59,589 nucleotides of DNA from Diplocarpon mali (GCA_024741835.1 JAENRP010000276.1:1-59589), one strand, 5' to 3'. Shown: positions 33,861 to 48,183, counted from the stretch's first letter. Notes: generated from the sequence alone by a model not told the origin. Numbers and translations are program-made.

Positions 33861-35272
33861 ATGAAGTCCTTGATCTTGTCCCTCTCGTCCTTCGCTTTGT
33901 TTTGGATATCGGCTCGTGCTGCAGCTCCAACACCGACTACAAACTCCGTCTGCTACACTCAAAATGGATTCTTCCCGGTCAAGACTGTGAAGACTACTAT
34001 CAGGGCAGCTACTAGCACATTACGGTTGACGCAAGTCATTGTACGTTGCCCCTTGGTTAGGTCATTCAGGATACTGATTTACGAGGACAGACCTACACAC
34101 CGACTGTGACCATACAGCCCCCTCCTGTGACCTCAGATATCACAATCACTAGCTCTTCAAATATCACTGTTTCCTCGATTACAGTAAGCAATGTACCCCA
34201 CACACGGAACACAAAAGGCTGACCAGTTGGAGGGAACCCTCACTTTCACCGAATACACAGGCTCGCTGGTAACAGTCTCTTCTGCGATTGCAACAAATGT
34301 GCAAATTGACACGTCCTTGACCACGTCAACCATTACCGTCCCGGTAACCACCATCTCCACCCCGAGTGGTTTCCAGCCAGTCAAATCCACAATCCCGAGC
34401 GCAGTTGCAAAGCGTGACATCGAGCCCCTCTCTCGTATCAAAAGGGACCTCATGCCTCCCAAGGAACGTAGGACCTTCTTTACGATTGCCCCTGCGCTGC
34501 CAAAAAAGGGTGCCAGAATATGGTTCTGGTACCCGGAATTTGTCACTTGCTATCGAATAGTCACTGTATACAATGTTGTCTACACGACTAGAACGGCTAG
34601 AGAGACGGGAACTATCACAATTCCCGCAGATGTGGTGACTCGCAACGTCACGTCGTATACGACTTTCACTTCTGTTGTCGATGGTAAGCGATGATATGCA
34701 TAGAACTTCGAAATTTTGCTGACTTTGCGCAGCATCTGCTACAACAACCATCACGCTTAGCCAAGATGGAACTACAACAGTATATTTTAACGCTTCAACA
34801 ACGACCACAACCACAGTAAGTCCTGCCCTTAATAGACCCCGTTCTTCCTCATCCGCAGCGAAAAAGACTGACCTGCCCCCAGGTAACTGCAACCGAAACC
34901 CGCGCTCTGGCAACCGCCTACGCCGCGTGCTCCCCTCAAAATATCCTAGGCGGCGTCAACAACCAAGGCATCTGGGAAGTGCATGTCTCTGCGGGATTCG
35001 CAGACCCCGCCAGCATCCCCTACACCAACGCCACTTCTGCAGCTGATTGCTGCACTTCGTGTTTCTCAAATGTTGATTGTGCCGGGTATGTGTTTAGCGG
35101 TAGTAGCCCTTCGGGGCAGCAGTGTCTGATTATTCTCTTGAATACGGGCACATGTGCTGCTCCTGGAACCTATGGACTGGGCATTAACACAGGTGGTGGG
35201 TATCAACCTGACGAGGGTTATAGCGTGGGCAATGGGTACTGTGGCTCTGTTACGGGGCTTAATAACGGATAG
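33861..35272 (+). CDS. Secreted Thr-rich protein with Cys-rich (apple/PAN-like) C-terminus and paired Kex2-type sites
   Basis: Function unknown. Exons are 33861-34040, 34091-34183, 34227-34683, 34733-34815 and 34883-35272, 400 residues in frame. A signal peptide spans residues 1-20 (cleavage near ARA-AAPTP). A long Thr/Ser/Val-rich region follows, likely O-glycosylated, with beta-strand-like TVT repeats typical of wall or surface proteins. Dibasic sites at residues 153-154 (AKR-D), 163-164 (IKR-D) and 172-173 (RR) would let Kex2 release a short DIEPLSRI peptide or separate the two halves. The C-terminal module of about 100 residues has eight cysteines (ADCCTSC, NVDCAGYVF, QQCLII, GTC, GYC), recalling fungal apple/PAN-type domains. 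No GPI signal was seen. Confidence 0.8.
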
Positions 35273-38200
35273 AAACGCTGGTAAGGACATTTTCGGGCTG
35301 AGATTTTGTGTGTTTGACTTCTTGTGTATTACCCATTACTTTAATTGCGTTTTATTGCCAGGTCGCCTGGAAATTCCACGAAATTTGCTTCGGAGCATGT
35401 TGCGATTCCGCTTCTGTGAATGCTGAGTTCATATAAGCGAGCCATGAAAAGAGATAGCGAGACGCATCTTTACAGGACGGAAATCTACGTACTAAGCTTA
35501 GTTTAACAACGCATAAACCCAGTTTATCTGTTTCAAATTTATCGCTTTCTAGTTTTCATGAAGCTCATTGAATGAGAGGTCCACATGAACTCTCTCTCTA
35601 CTAATACGTCCCCCACCTAGATGAGGACCAACGACGTGTGATTACTTATGTGGCTAGGAACGCTGACGCGCTGAAATGTTCACCTCGCCTTCCCTTCAGA
35701 TCCGGTTCAATAACCGAGGTCCACTGCTATCAATATCGTTATTTTGCAGCAGTGCAGTGGTCAGATATCTGCTACGTAGTCCTGCCTGGTTGGTGATTGT
35801 GAACATTTATCCTAGCGAGGATCTATCGACATCTCCTTTTGCTGACGACGAAGCGAGATTTCATCTGCCTTCTACCAAGCCCTGCGCTCCTCAGCGCTCT
35901 GGCAGTGCGTTCTGGGCTCCTCGCTTGTGATTTTGTCCGGCTCTTGAATTAGGATCCTGGCACGTATGCGTCCGAAGCTCTTTCAGGCCCGTGAGTAGGG
36001 AACAAGAGGTCTTTGAGCGCTCACTCATTTAAGGACATGCGGCGCGTTGAAGATCCTTGGTTAGTTTCTACGGGCTCACTGCGGCGACGCTGGTTCGGAT
36101 CAGCATATTAGTATATGGTCATACGAGGTGTGTGGCCAGCTTGGAGGTTGTGGAGCTACTAGACGCCAACGATATACTGGGTTTTGACCTGCGAAAATGG
36201 ATCTAACTTTCCTATGCGGCCAAGAAGATTCTTGACCTAGATTAAATTATCCTCTGGAAATATATGGCTGATTTAATCATGATTTTAACTGATACTAGTT
36301 CCTGCCATCTTTTGCACACGGTCATCACTCTGCAGAAGTAGTAAAAGAGGAATTTGAGTAGAAGTAATAATATTTTCATCGTAATGTATCTGACTCCCTA
36401 TTTGGCTTTGCAAGTAACTTTCCACATTCGCTGCCTGCGTCGCGGATAATGATGGATGCCATCCCACACGGTGAGAGATCGAGGACCATGCTGAACTTCG
36501 TCTCTATCTGTTTGAAACTCCTAACACGCGACGGAAAAGCCCTCTCTTCCTAGTAGCAGGTCAGTACATCCACTATACCTGAATCCCTGTCACGAGAACA
36601 CACACTCGAGGGCATCATGCCCCTACCCCCCACTATTCTAGCCCCTCTATGTTTGCTAGAAGAAACTCTGTCTTCCCTTCCATCAATAAACGCCCGTCCT
36701 GCCTAAGTTTGTAACAATCAAGTATCAATGATAGCGGAAACCACAGCCGCAGCAGCATTTGGCTCAGTTGGAAAAAAATTATATAAAATAATGAGGAGAG
36801 AGAGGAAGTTCTCCATACGCAGTGTTACAGAATAAATTTCCATAGCAAGAAGTACAAGTACCCACATCAGTCATCTAGCTATTGAATAGCCTACTTGACA
36901 TCTCGTCCAACAGTCCAGGATTAACATCGTGGGATGGGTGGTACTATGGTTGATAATAATAATAAATTTGAATTCCCCTAATATTGCACATAGATCACGA
37001 AAGGACAACAGCAGCGCAAGATTCGCCATACGCTAAAGGACCACGAAACAAAAGCATACGAAGCAGAATCCGGTTTCATACGGCTCAGATCTGTTGACTT
37101 TAGCAATCGTAACAAACCGAGATATGTCCCGACGCCCCTGAAACTCTTAGGCGAACTGATTCACAGTACACTAGATGCAAGTAATTCAAATCCAACCTCA
37201 TCGCATTATTTGTCTCAACGATTGGTACGATTTGTGGACGAGAACGGCAGGGCATCGAGTTCTATTTGGCCCAGCAGAAAACCAGAACCCAGTGTGTTCA
37301 AGCGCAGCTTTTTGGCGGGGGGCTCTGCGGATAACAGACAGATATCTGCACGGCAACAATCACGCAATAAGTAGCTATGGAGATATCCAGAAACTGAGGG
37401 ACNNNNNNNNNNNNNNCCCCCCACTCACCTCCCCTCCTTTTCTCATATATATATTGCATAAACTCGGATTCTGAATCTCTAGATCCAGGACCCTCGATGC
37501 CAGAGCCCAGCCATACCACACAATGCCCAGAGCAGAACCCCTCTTGGCCTTGCTCCCACGTTCCGCCGTCGTTAGCTATAAGAGTCGTGGTAGAGAAGTT
37601 CTGGTGTCTCCGTTCTCCAGAGCGGGCTGACGCGAGTATCTAATATTCAGGCGGGCTTCAGCTGACGGTTCGAGCCCGGCCTTGATTGAGGATGTGAATA
37701 CCACCCTCGCGATGTATGATGTTTGGCTCAGCCCATGATTTGAGCGATGAGGTTGCGTCGCAACCGAAACGAAAAATCCTAGGTTGTTGATAGAGGATAG
37801 TTTCGCTTGTTGTGCCTCGGCTAGCGTCCTCTCATAGCCGGAGTCCCAACCATAACAGAAACATAAAACTCGAAGCGCTCTGCTTCATCTTGTTCGTCTT
37901 CGTCTACTGCGGAGTGCGCATGACGACTCACAGGGATTTCGTCAAGTCTTCAACCTGACGGGCCAGGCTGCGTGGGGCTCATTCTTGAGTCGTCCATAGC
38001 TTGCAGGCACGCCAAGCGGCCTGCCGGTACTGACAGTGAAGCATGAGAGTCAGAGGAGAAGTGGTACTGGGCAAATGATCTGCTGAAAAAGAACTCACAC
38101 AACTCAAGTGCAACGTGCGTAGGTACCCAGACCTAAATTCAGGGCCCGGAGTTGTCCATACAACCTGACGCCTACACACACAGTGACGAATTGATATTTT

Positions 38201-38544
38201 CTGTCAGAGAGTCATAAGAAGAATCGAACCAAGTAAAACCAATCTTTGTTGATTCTATTCGCATAATATCATTATCTTTCACAGTATGTGGGACCAGACC
38301 AGCCACTCCGCTGTTCCAACTCCGAATTTCAGATGCCTTTTACAAGCACACCATAGCAGCCTAGCCTCGAGTACCAAGTCGGGCCGAGTTCAAAATAGCA
38401 AGCACATCACAGCAGAGTACAAGACCATCAAACAAATTCTGCCCAGCTTTCCTCCACACCATCACGTTTGCCAGGCCACATCCTGTTCCCCCTCCCAACC
38501 ATCTGCCGCGACCAACCTTTTTCACGGTTGCCCAGTAAGGAGTT
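35273..38544. other. Long intergenic stretch, no gene seen
   Basis: About 3.3 kb of moderate to low GC between the secreted-protein gene and the MARVEL gene. 35,500-37,100 is AT-rich with stops in all frames. A 14-N gap lies at 37403-37416. No conserved gene, tRNA or transposon was recognised; small unpredicted RNAs cannot be excluded. Confidence 0.4.
37403..37416. other. Assembly gap, 14 N
   Basis: Unresolved bases followed by a C/CT-rich run, probably a short simple-sequence join. Confidence 0.98.
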
Positions 38545-39151
38545 TCACGCCCCTAATCCTGCAGGCGCTTCCTTCATTGCACTCTTTCCCTGCTGATCAT
38601 TCTGCATTCCACCCAGACCGCCCCTGAAGACTCCCAGAGCGAGAAGTGCTGATGAAGCTGTCCACAAAAGAAATGAGAAGGCGGCAAACACGGCATCGGC
38701 TCGCGCAGCGCCGCACACGGATCCGCGGCAGAAGAGGAGTTTGCCGAGGAAAGCGGAGAGGGCAGTGAATCCCGCAAAGTAGAAGAGGGTGGTTGTGGCT
38801 GAGAAGGCGAGGTGAATGTAGGGGTTCGAGGCTGACGATGTTAGTGTTTATATTTTTTTTGGGGGAGGGGGGAGGGGAATATGAGGAAAATATACCTTTG
38901 GCCATAAAGCGGGGAGACAGCTCAAGATAGGCGATTGAGATGAAGGACCATAGGGAGGCGAAGATCAGGAAGTTTACCTGAGAGGGCGAGGCGGTAAGAG
39001 TTTCGTTGTTGTACCAGTGTGCGACTATGTCCTGTCAGCCAGGTACCACTTCTGAAGAAAATGGGGACATACCATATCCGGACAAGCTCATCGTCAGCAA
39101 AGCGAACACGCCCTGGGCGATTCGGATAGGAAGGAGTAGTCCCAGACCCAT
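38545..39151 (-). CDS. MARVEL-domain membrane protein
   Basis: A four-helix membrane protein of the MARVEL family, associated in eukaryotes with membrane apposition and trafficking; fungal members are largely uncharacterised. The model is complement(38545-38831, 38896-39024, 39073-39151), 164 residues. Splicing yields helix 1 (LLPIRIAQGVFALLTMSLSGY), the block AHWYNNETLTASPSQVNFLIF at the start of helix 2, YLELSPRF, then helix 3 (SATTTLFYFAGFTALSAFL). The conserved LFCRGSVCGAARADAVFAAF loop precedes helix 4. The C-terminus is short and polar. The loop cysteine pair and AARAD motif are typical of the fungal family. Confidence 0.88.
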
Positions 39152-40440
39152 TTTGGCAATTGTATACGAGAGAAGTCTTGTTGGGTAGAATGGGTATCGA
39201 TTCGAAAATGGCAAAAGTGTCGAAGCGGCTGCAACTCGTGCGCGCGAGAAGGGGTGGGCGGATGTGGACCGGTCTTTGAGATTGAGTAGGATTACCGAGG
39301 AGGAAAAAGGGGAGGCAGCAGTGGTAATATGTATGTAAGTACAGGAACGTGGAGATCGCAGACCACCCACTTTGACTTGTGGCTTTGTGTGTGAAGAAAA
39401 GGCAATTACAGCAGATGCAGATAGATGAGATGGGTATCCCGAGTCTTTCTATGGGAGCATTCGCATGATATGCGGACGGTAGGTAGTCTTGACCCCCTCC
39501 CGCATCATATCATTCTGAAACCCGCAAGGTATTGCAGAGTGGTCGGCAGCCAATTGTTGGAAAAACAGCACGGGCGCTTCTGAGAGGGCTGCAGCAATTT
39601 CGACACGGTAGCCCCGTGGCGGCAAAGCTTACGGGGGAGGCGATACAGTATGAACGGAACGTCTCTACGTACATTATGGAGGTGCTGCTCTGGCTCAGTG
39701 ACAGGTATAACTGATTGATTGACTGCCAGCTGTGGTATCGCAATCTCATGTGCATGATTCACTGCCGCTCCTCTTGCATCGCGGAAAATAGCAGATATGA
39801 TAAAAAAAAAAGACAAGGGATAGCCACAATAGCCATCCATATGCAGCAAGTCAACAACCGCCAAGAAACAAAACACAGCAGAAACAAATTCCGTATGGTC
39901 AAGTAATTCAGAGCAAAGCGAAGAAAAGCCAAGGGCGCTTACCCAACAGCCTATACTCGCCCATACTCGCCCACACACGATCGGTCTCTGTCTGGGCCCG
40001 CCCCGTGCCTCTTCGAGCCCTGGGCTTGGCTTCCCCAGAGGTTTCGATCTTGACAGTGCGACGTTCCAAGACTCGGTCCAGGCCAGAGGACATCAATGAA
40101 CGCAGATCTCTCCCGAACGACAGTGAAACAAACACGTCTGACCCCGAAGCTGATTCTCGATCGGTTTGGAGTTTTGAGCCCCCCTCGGACGCAGTCGGGG
40201 GCTTGGCCTTGGGAAGCTTTGAGCTTTGAAGACCCCGCAAGGAAGAGAGAGAAAGAGAATGAAAAGAGAGATTATTTCTTTGTTGCTTGCTGTCCTTGGC
40301 CTGGCGCTTGCGTTTGCCTCGGGATGGGGTGGTTGGAAGTTTTATGTTCTGTTAAGTGTCAATGCGATTGTCGAAGCTCTGTTGATGTTCTGTACCAGAC
40401 TAGCGCGCAAGACTGGTCGTGTCTACCTCGTGACATGTGC

Positions 40441-40446
40441 CACGTG
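40441..40446. promoter_or_regulatory. CACGTG site upstream of homocysteine synthase
   Basis: CACGTG core about 690 bp before the start codon of the O-acetylhomoserine sulfhydrylase gene. In yeast, Cbf1-Met4 uses TCACGTG sites at MET promoters. Use in this fungus is inference. Confidence 0.35.
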
Positions 40447-40586
40447 ATAACAAAGGGCGTTTATTCGTCCGAGTTAGAGCAAAATAGACTATACCGTGAC
40501 TGTGGGATTGTGTTGGTTGCTCATCATCTATACCTTCATGCCTTTGGTAACAGTCGTCTCGTTCTAATGGTAATCTCTTGGTATTG

Positions 40587-40593
40587 TCACGTG
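40587..40593. promoter_or_regulatory. TCACGTG site upstream of homocysteine synthase
   Basis: A full TCACGTG match about 545 bp before the start codon of the O-acetylhomoserine sulfhydrylase gene, 146 bp from the other copy of the CACGTG core. It is a candidate bHLH (Cbf1-type) site. Confidence 0.4.
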
Positions 40594-41135
40594 GTAAACA
40601 TGTGCTTACCTGCTTATTCAGCAACAGCCTCTGCCCAGTTGCCTCTTGTTCCAAGCGTCAGGCAGACAGATCCAGGAGCAGACATTCCTCGCATCGCACC
40701 TCTTGTCTTACCCGAATGTCTACATGTATTCTTCCTACCGAGGTATGTGTATATATCGTACAACCTGAAGACCACTGCAGATTGTCTCGATTCGAGCACA
40801 TGGTTAGAGACAAAGTTCAGAAAAACACTCCCTTCTCGATCATTAAGCGGTCCGCTTTGGCTGGTATGGCGTGCTCAGGCGCTGCTATTCATCCATACCT
40901 CTTTACCCCACACTCAGGATCGCCGAATTCGAAGACGACCGCTCGGGACAAGACACAACGCAAGGCAAGAAAAGGCCAGGCAAGCAGAGTACAGTAGGCA
41001 TCTGCTTGCTCACAAGCTCCCTTCTTCCTTTTGTCTTATTTTGATCCTCAGTCTTCTCTCTCTCCACGCCCTTCACTTTTCTCCAAGCTATATCTTCACA
41101 AGAACGAAGATAAAGCCAATAACCATAACCTCACA

Positions 41136-42820
<1,685 letters not shown>

Positions 42821-43189
42821 TCTCTTACTATCACTTGATTCATTTTCTGAGCCTCCGTATACTTTTGAAGTGGGTCACGGGCATGAACCGATTACAGTTT
42901 CTGCTGGCCGTGTGAGATGAGAATGAAGATAATACCTAAGCCTTGTTCTGATTTGTTTTATTCAGGCGGGACCAGATGACAGGAGAAGACGTCTTTTTTG
43001 ATTTCAAATCTCATGCGTACGCTTACCTTCCCCTTCGATGTCTCAACCGCTCGATCCCGCCAATCTCGTGAATTCAAGTGGCCAGAAGTATGTCTAAGAG
43101 CGAGGTGTAGCTCATAACGGCGCAGACGAGGGGCACTACGCCCCTGTATCTCTCTACTCTCACATTAAGACGTACGCTTACTCTTGGCA

Positions 43190-43555
43190 CTACATCTTCC
43201 TGAGATCCCGTTCCTTCCAGCTTGGCCCTGACACTTTTGCCACCCGCGTTCTGTCAAACAGCTTTTTTGTCAATGTGCCCTTTTCCATACCCATAATTCT
43301 GCTTCCGAAGCCAAGAATCACATACTTCACACTGGTCCGCGGAGGATTTTGTGGGTAATTGGGCTGGTGAAAGGCCCATGCTTGAAAGGAAACCCATAGT
43401 TTGCTGGACGCTTTTCCTTTGAGATACGCTTGCAAGTTTCTGCGCTGAGCGACAGGGCGCGAAACGCTTTGGAAGGGGACCGGGATGAATAGAACGGATG
43501 GGGTTACGAAATCGTTAGCTGGAGAGGATGGGGTGGTTGGAGGTGGGGATTGCAT
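43190..43555 (-). CDS. Doubtful small protein, unrecognised
   Basis: A frame of 121 residues with an ATG start (MQSPPPTTPSSPAND). It is basic, with a Pro-rich start and a compact middle (SKLWVSFQAWAFHQPNYPQ, SVKYVILGFGSRIMGMEKG). I do not recognise the family. The composition looks more protein-like than neighbouring chance frames, but there is no other support. Confidence 0.25.
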   Translation of the reverse strand: MQSPPPTTPSSPANDFVTPSVLFIPVPFQSVSRPVAQRRNLQAYLKGKASSKLWVSFQAWAFHQPNYPQNPPRTSVKYVILGFGSRIMGMEKGTLTKKLFDRTRVAKVSGPSWKERDLRKM

Positions 43556-44389
43556 TTCCAGGTTCTGAATTCATATAAGACGATCTTGAGAAAGAAAAAA
43601 GACGTCAGCGAATTAAGAATTTGAGCAATAATGTAATACTGGTGTCAGCAAATGTATATCTTGTGCGATAAGCTGTTGGGGACAATGAGCCGTGTCTAGG
43701 TTGGCCGGCTCGCTTATTTGCAATGCAGGGACATGTCAATAACACTTCTATAAGCGAGGAGCAAGATCGTCCACGATACGAAGTTTTGACTGCTGAGTTT
43801 CTGCCACTCAGTAGGCTACGTCTCTGATCGTAGTCGTTGACAAGTGAGATTCTAGTTGTAGAATGCTGTTCGCTTACATCGGCGACTCTCGATTCTGCAT
43901 GCGATTGATCGTCTAGTATGTTTTGTTCTGCTGTCACTTGGGGACCCGCTACCCCATCCATCATACAGATAAGAATAAAGATCTCCAGCAGAAGCTATTG
44001 ACACCTGCACCCCCTTGCTCCCGTCGTCGGATTTTTTTAAAAATCGACTCGGCTCCGGCGGCGCTTGCGTATGTCCCCATTTTGGCCGATTGAACTTGCT
44101 TCGGTCTTTGGTCCCAGACAGGGTACGAAGCCCTGTATCGGCAGTGCGATCGCCTTTCAATGCAATGTTTTTCTATTGCCGCGCGAGATGGCTGACGATG
44201 TAAACTTTATGTCTCGATATAAAAAACCTGACATGTCTACAGGTATATGTCGCTCAGCTGCGGAAGCTCGCTCGTACCGTTGCTGTATATCTATAAACCC
44301 CTAAGAAGCTCTCCTAACGTTCCAGTAGATCACTCTGTGCGAGCCGCTTCGAGAAGTTGTCTACCGAGGTGTTCATCATTCCATACACG

Positions 44390-44778
44390 CCAGGCGCGAG
44401 CCGGTATTGTCAAGTAGCGATGACCTTGGCGCTATACAGGCCGAGCGTTCGCGCTTCACGAAGGACGACACCCCTCTGCCGACGATTGACGAGCTCGTGG
44501 AGAAGCGAGAGATACGCTCGAGGTACTGAGCGGCACGGTGAGCAGAGCTGTGCGCGTTGCTGTAGATCGCACCAAGTACAATGATAACAACAGGTCCGCG
44601 GTGGGCACCTCAGCCGAAAGAGAAGGTCTCGCCTATTCTCTGCTTGACAAGCCAAACCGGCCGGGAACTCGGCGGAGGTTCCAGTTTCCCCTGTTAGTTC
44701 CACGAAGCCGGCCCTATCCTCTCACCAAGCTGAAGCAGGAGTTCCTCGGGAAGATTGGGGACGTTCGGAACATGTGAG
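44390..44778 (+). pseudogene. Possible decayed gene fragment with a frame break
   Basis: Two adjacent plus-strand frames read protein-like. One ends KDDTPLPTIDELVEKREI near 44530; the other begins near 44526 (VLSGTVSRAVRVAVDR) and runs to 44777. They would be continuous only across a frameshift at about 44525-44530. No domain is recognisable, so this is a weak relic call and chance is possible. Confidence 0.2.
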
Positions 44779-46140
44779 GCGTTCCAATTTTCGGTGTCTG
44801 GATATTGCTGGCTCGTCACTTGTCAAGTTCAGGAACAGGTGTTCTGGTCGATGCTCTAGCACAGCTACGGAAATTTAGATGGGTGCGGCGAGCTGGAACG
44901 GGAACTGCGAGCCCTCTGGTTTTCGAACACCCCTCGACTCCATACAATAAAGTCGCAAACTCCTCGAGAACCTCAAAGTTGATTGCTCAGGATGGTGCTT
45001 AAGTCGGAATGCGATCACTAAGAAAGGTGTCGGACTTTGGAAGTTGCGTATGACAGAATCGCAGTGTCATATCCTGTGCATAGTTGTTTTTAGAGGTTGG
45101 GCTGACACACTGCTCGGGCTTGTTAGATGGACACGAGGGTTGATATGGATGTATCGCGCCCCGATTTAAAATCATTCCCACCACTCCACTTTGATCAGAC
45201 CGTACATAGTGGTCTTCTTTAGCGAAAAATTCTTGCGATGTGATACATTCTGTAATTGACATTGTGTTGCCCTTTACTGACCAGCTTTCGGGTAGATGAA
45301 TAATATCTCGACACCCCAGCACAGTCACCAATTGCGCAAGTCCGACACAGGTCGTGCAATTCCAAAACGTGGGAGTTCAGCAACCTCCGAGTTGGAGATC
45401 CTCTCCGCATGCCGATAGGCTTGAGAGGTCTTGACCTTATTCAAGACCGTCCAGGTCTCGGGAAAACTCTACTGGGGAGACTACGGACGATAGGGTGGGA
45501 GGATCGGAGATCTGCTGAACGACGGTGGCGTTGGTGAAGATGGTACGGAATCCAACGTCGAGTACTCTCGGGACGAAGATTATGGACCTCTTGAAGTGGC
45601 TGGATCCATCACTCGAATATGCTTGCTTTTTCTTGTCTCGATCATGTTCAATAAGTTGCGGGGTTAATTAGCTTGATTGAGAGCTGCTTGGGAAAATAAA
45701 GGGGGTTTTCAAGGTCTAACCAAGCAGGAGCAGTTTCTGTCATAGGAGAGCTCTCTTTGTCTGACTTGCAACAGACCCATAAGCAGCACATAATGCAAGG
45801 TATTGCAACAGCAGCATAAGATCGCACTCTCTCCAAGGGAAAAGAATAATCATCAATTCAAGAAGCCTAAGAGCCAAGGCTTGAGAATTAAGAAATTGGA
45901 GGAACGGTAGAGAAAATCGTCACCATCCCCGAGGGCCGGGCTGCTTCCTAAGCAGACCAGGGCTGTTCCAATTTCCTAGTATTGAACCATACTCTGGACT
46001 TCCTCGATTTTGATATTAATGGACATTCCCCAGCCATTCGCACCCCCGATCCCTACGGATGTGTCAGCCATTGCAATTAGAAGAGTTATCGGCAGAGGAG
46101 CAGCATGTGTCCCTGGAGAATATAAAGGCGAATAAAGTTA

Positions 46141-48183
46141 TCATGCTCCCCAACACCTACAATTCTTGTGCTTGCCAACTTTGTGGATATTCCCAACATG
46201 ATCATTCAAAGCTTCCTTCAGCATCATAGGATCATTCTTGATCTTCTTGATGTACAGCGTCAATCGTAATCCCTCCTTGTCATCGTTCTTGCCAAAGCCG
46301 CTTGCCCACTCTGAGCTAATCTTGATACGAGGCTCATCCTCATCAAAGTTTCCTGCTGGGTATATTTTACTGATGAGAAGACCAACAGCTCCCAAATATC
46401 TTGTCCACCATATTTCTTCGGGGGTAAGAATTGACTGGAGACTGAGTTTGAAGTCTGCTTCTCGTGGTGGCAACTCTCCTTCGTACCTTTCTTCCAACAT
46501 CAATCCAAGAAGTGCGCGGTCTGAGTGTGATACTCCGTGTGCTGATGCCATGAAACCCGAGCTCGTGCAATATAATGCAGCTGTCGATGCTATCTCCTTG
46601 GACATGTGAGCGTGAACGTATAGGACGTTAGCAAATGCATGGATTACATGCTTGCTGATCGATTCTGGGAATGCTCGACCGCCATCCTTCTTCGAGGTTG
46701 TAGGGATCGAATTCAGAAGGAGACTGCTGAGCGCACCTGCTGACTTGCGGCCATAGTTCTGAGTTGCCACCTCGAGAGGATCTTCGTCTCTAACATCCTG
46801 CGGAAGTTCCCTGAACAGTACACCTTCTCGTACACCACCTTGACAGAAATGCGCCTCTTTGATGCCGTAGGGCAAGGCTTCTGTGAGGACGTTGACTAGA
46901 AACGCAACTATGGGGCAAATTAGTATACCCATCTATGGATCTCCCAAGAGCTAATGAAGCCCCAGTAGGCGACGGTGCAAAACAAAGAATCGGCTTCCCG
47001 ATCGCAGGCGTATGAAGTTCATGTGATAGGGTATGCTGACCTGCAGGGACTTGAGCTCGACGTCGGTCTGAGACTCTAAAAATCTTCTTGGCCTCCCGTG
47101 CAACTTTCTTCAACCTCTCGACATCCTGAAACTTCTCCTTGCTCGCTCTGTAGCCATTAATGATCGAGATGGGGTAGTGACGGCCATGAATCTGTCCCAT
47201 ATAGAGGAGAAGATATCCCCAGCCTCTAAACCCACCTCCGGAAAGATACAAGGGAAACCCGCCTTGAGTCTTTGCCTTTGCAACCATGTCGTCGGGGATT
47301 TCCAGCTCATCATACGCTCGACGGAAGTTTTCCTCCATTTCTTCTCGCAGTCTAGACACTGCAGCATCACCATCTTCATCGCTCTTTCCTTTTCGCAAGT
47401 CCTCCAACTTTTTGGTTACTTTGACCTAATTAGCAGTGCTTTCTTCGGCGAGCGATGTGAGATGAGATTATTCTTGCGATCTCGAATCCCAGGACGTTGA
47501 AGGCTACAGGTGAGGGTGTGGTACATACGAGCCGCAGCTCCATACGGGAAACTGATGGAGCCCTTGGGACTGACTTGGACCTTCCCGTCAGTTGACCGCA
47601 TCCAGGTGATCTGAGTACTGCCACCCCCCAAGTCCATCACGATGCCGCTGACAGTCGAGAAGCCGCTCGCAACTCCGAGTGCGCCGACGTAGCCTTCCTC
47701 TTCTTTCCCCAGCATTTCGACTTCAAGGCCGGTTGCTTCCTTGATCGCCTTTCGGTACTCGACTGAATTAACTGCTGTGCGGGTTGCTTCGGTGGCAACG
47801 ATCCTGATGTGCTTCTCTGGGACTTTGAGATCCCTACAGATGACCCTGAAACGCATTAATGCTGCGATAATCAAATTGATGATGTCGTCCGGTATGGGAA
47901 TGCGCTCGCCAGTCTCGTCATCATACTGGGCTGAATACAAGCTTATGTCCAGCCGGTACGAGACCAGAGTTGGCAGAATCCTAGATGTAGGAGGCGCAAG
48001 GCTTGACACCGAGAACCGAATCCCATTGCTTCATACATTATCAGAGATGAAAAACGTGACGTCGGAAAGGGTCTCCACTGACCTGCCCATGTCTACGACA
48101 CCCCTCAAATTCTTGTCGCCCTTACTTCTCTGTTCGATGGCATGCCCCTCCGCAAAAGACATTCTCTCAGGACCACCGCCCAT
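46141..48183 (-). CDS. RTG2: Retrograde regulation protein 2 (Ppx/GppA phosphatase family)
   Basis: A sugar-kinase/Hsp70-fold protein related to exopolyphosphatases. In yeast, Rtg2 senses mitochondrial state and activates the Rtg1/Rtg3 retrograde response. The model is complement(46141-46907, 47041-47418, 47529-48028, 48083-48183), 581 residues. The phosphate-binding signature VDMGSNGIRFSV is rebuilt by splicing exons 1 and 2 (residues 30-41). EATRTAVNS and the second nucleotide/phosphate loop MDLGGGSTQITWM follow, then FPYGAALTKKLED rebuilt across intron 2 (here GAAA-LTKK). LSGGGFRGWGYLLLY and a helical C-terminal domain unique to the RTG2 branch complete it. The length matches yeast Rtg2 and filamentous homologues. 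It ends in a Cys-containing KNCRCWGA tail. Confidence 0.93.

Larger units (their letters stand above)
39152..41135. other. Intergenic region upstream of homocysteine synthase gene
   Basis: About 2 kb between divergent MARVEL and O-acetylhomoserine sulfhydrylase genes. It holds two CACGTG sites (listed separately). Short open frames, including one at 40226-40447 with a hydrophobic stretch, have no recognisable family and are not annotated as genes. Confidence 0.4.
42821..46140. other. Long intergenic stretch with possible relics
   Basis: About 3.3 kb between the 3' ends of MET17 (plus) and RTG2 (minus). It contains one doubtful small frame (43190-43555) and a possible decayed gene (44390-44778), both listed separately. 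Nothing else was recognised. Confidence 0.4.

Noticed and set aside
37660..37700. GGTTCGAGCCCGG block as a tRNA T-arm
   Set aside because: No acceptor or D-arm at the right distance.
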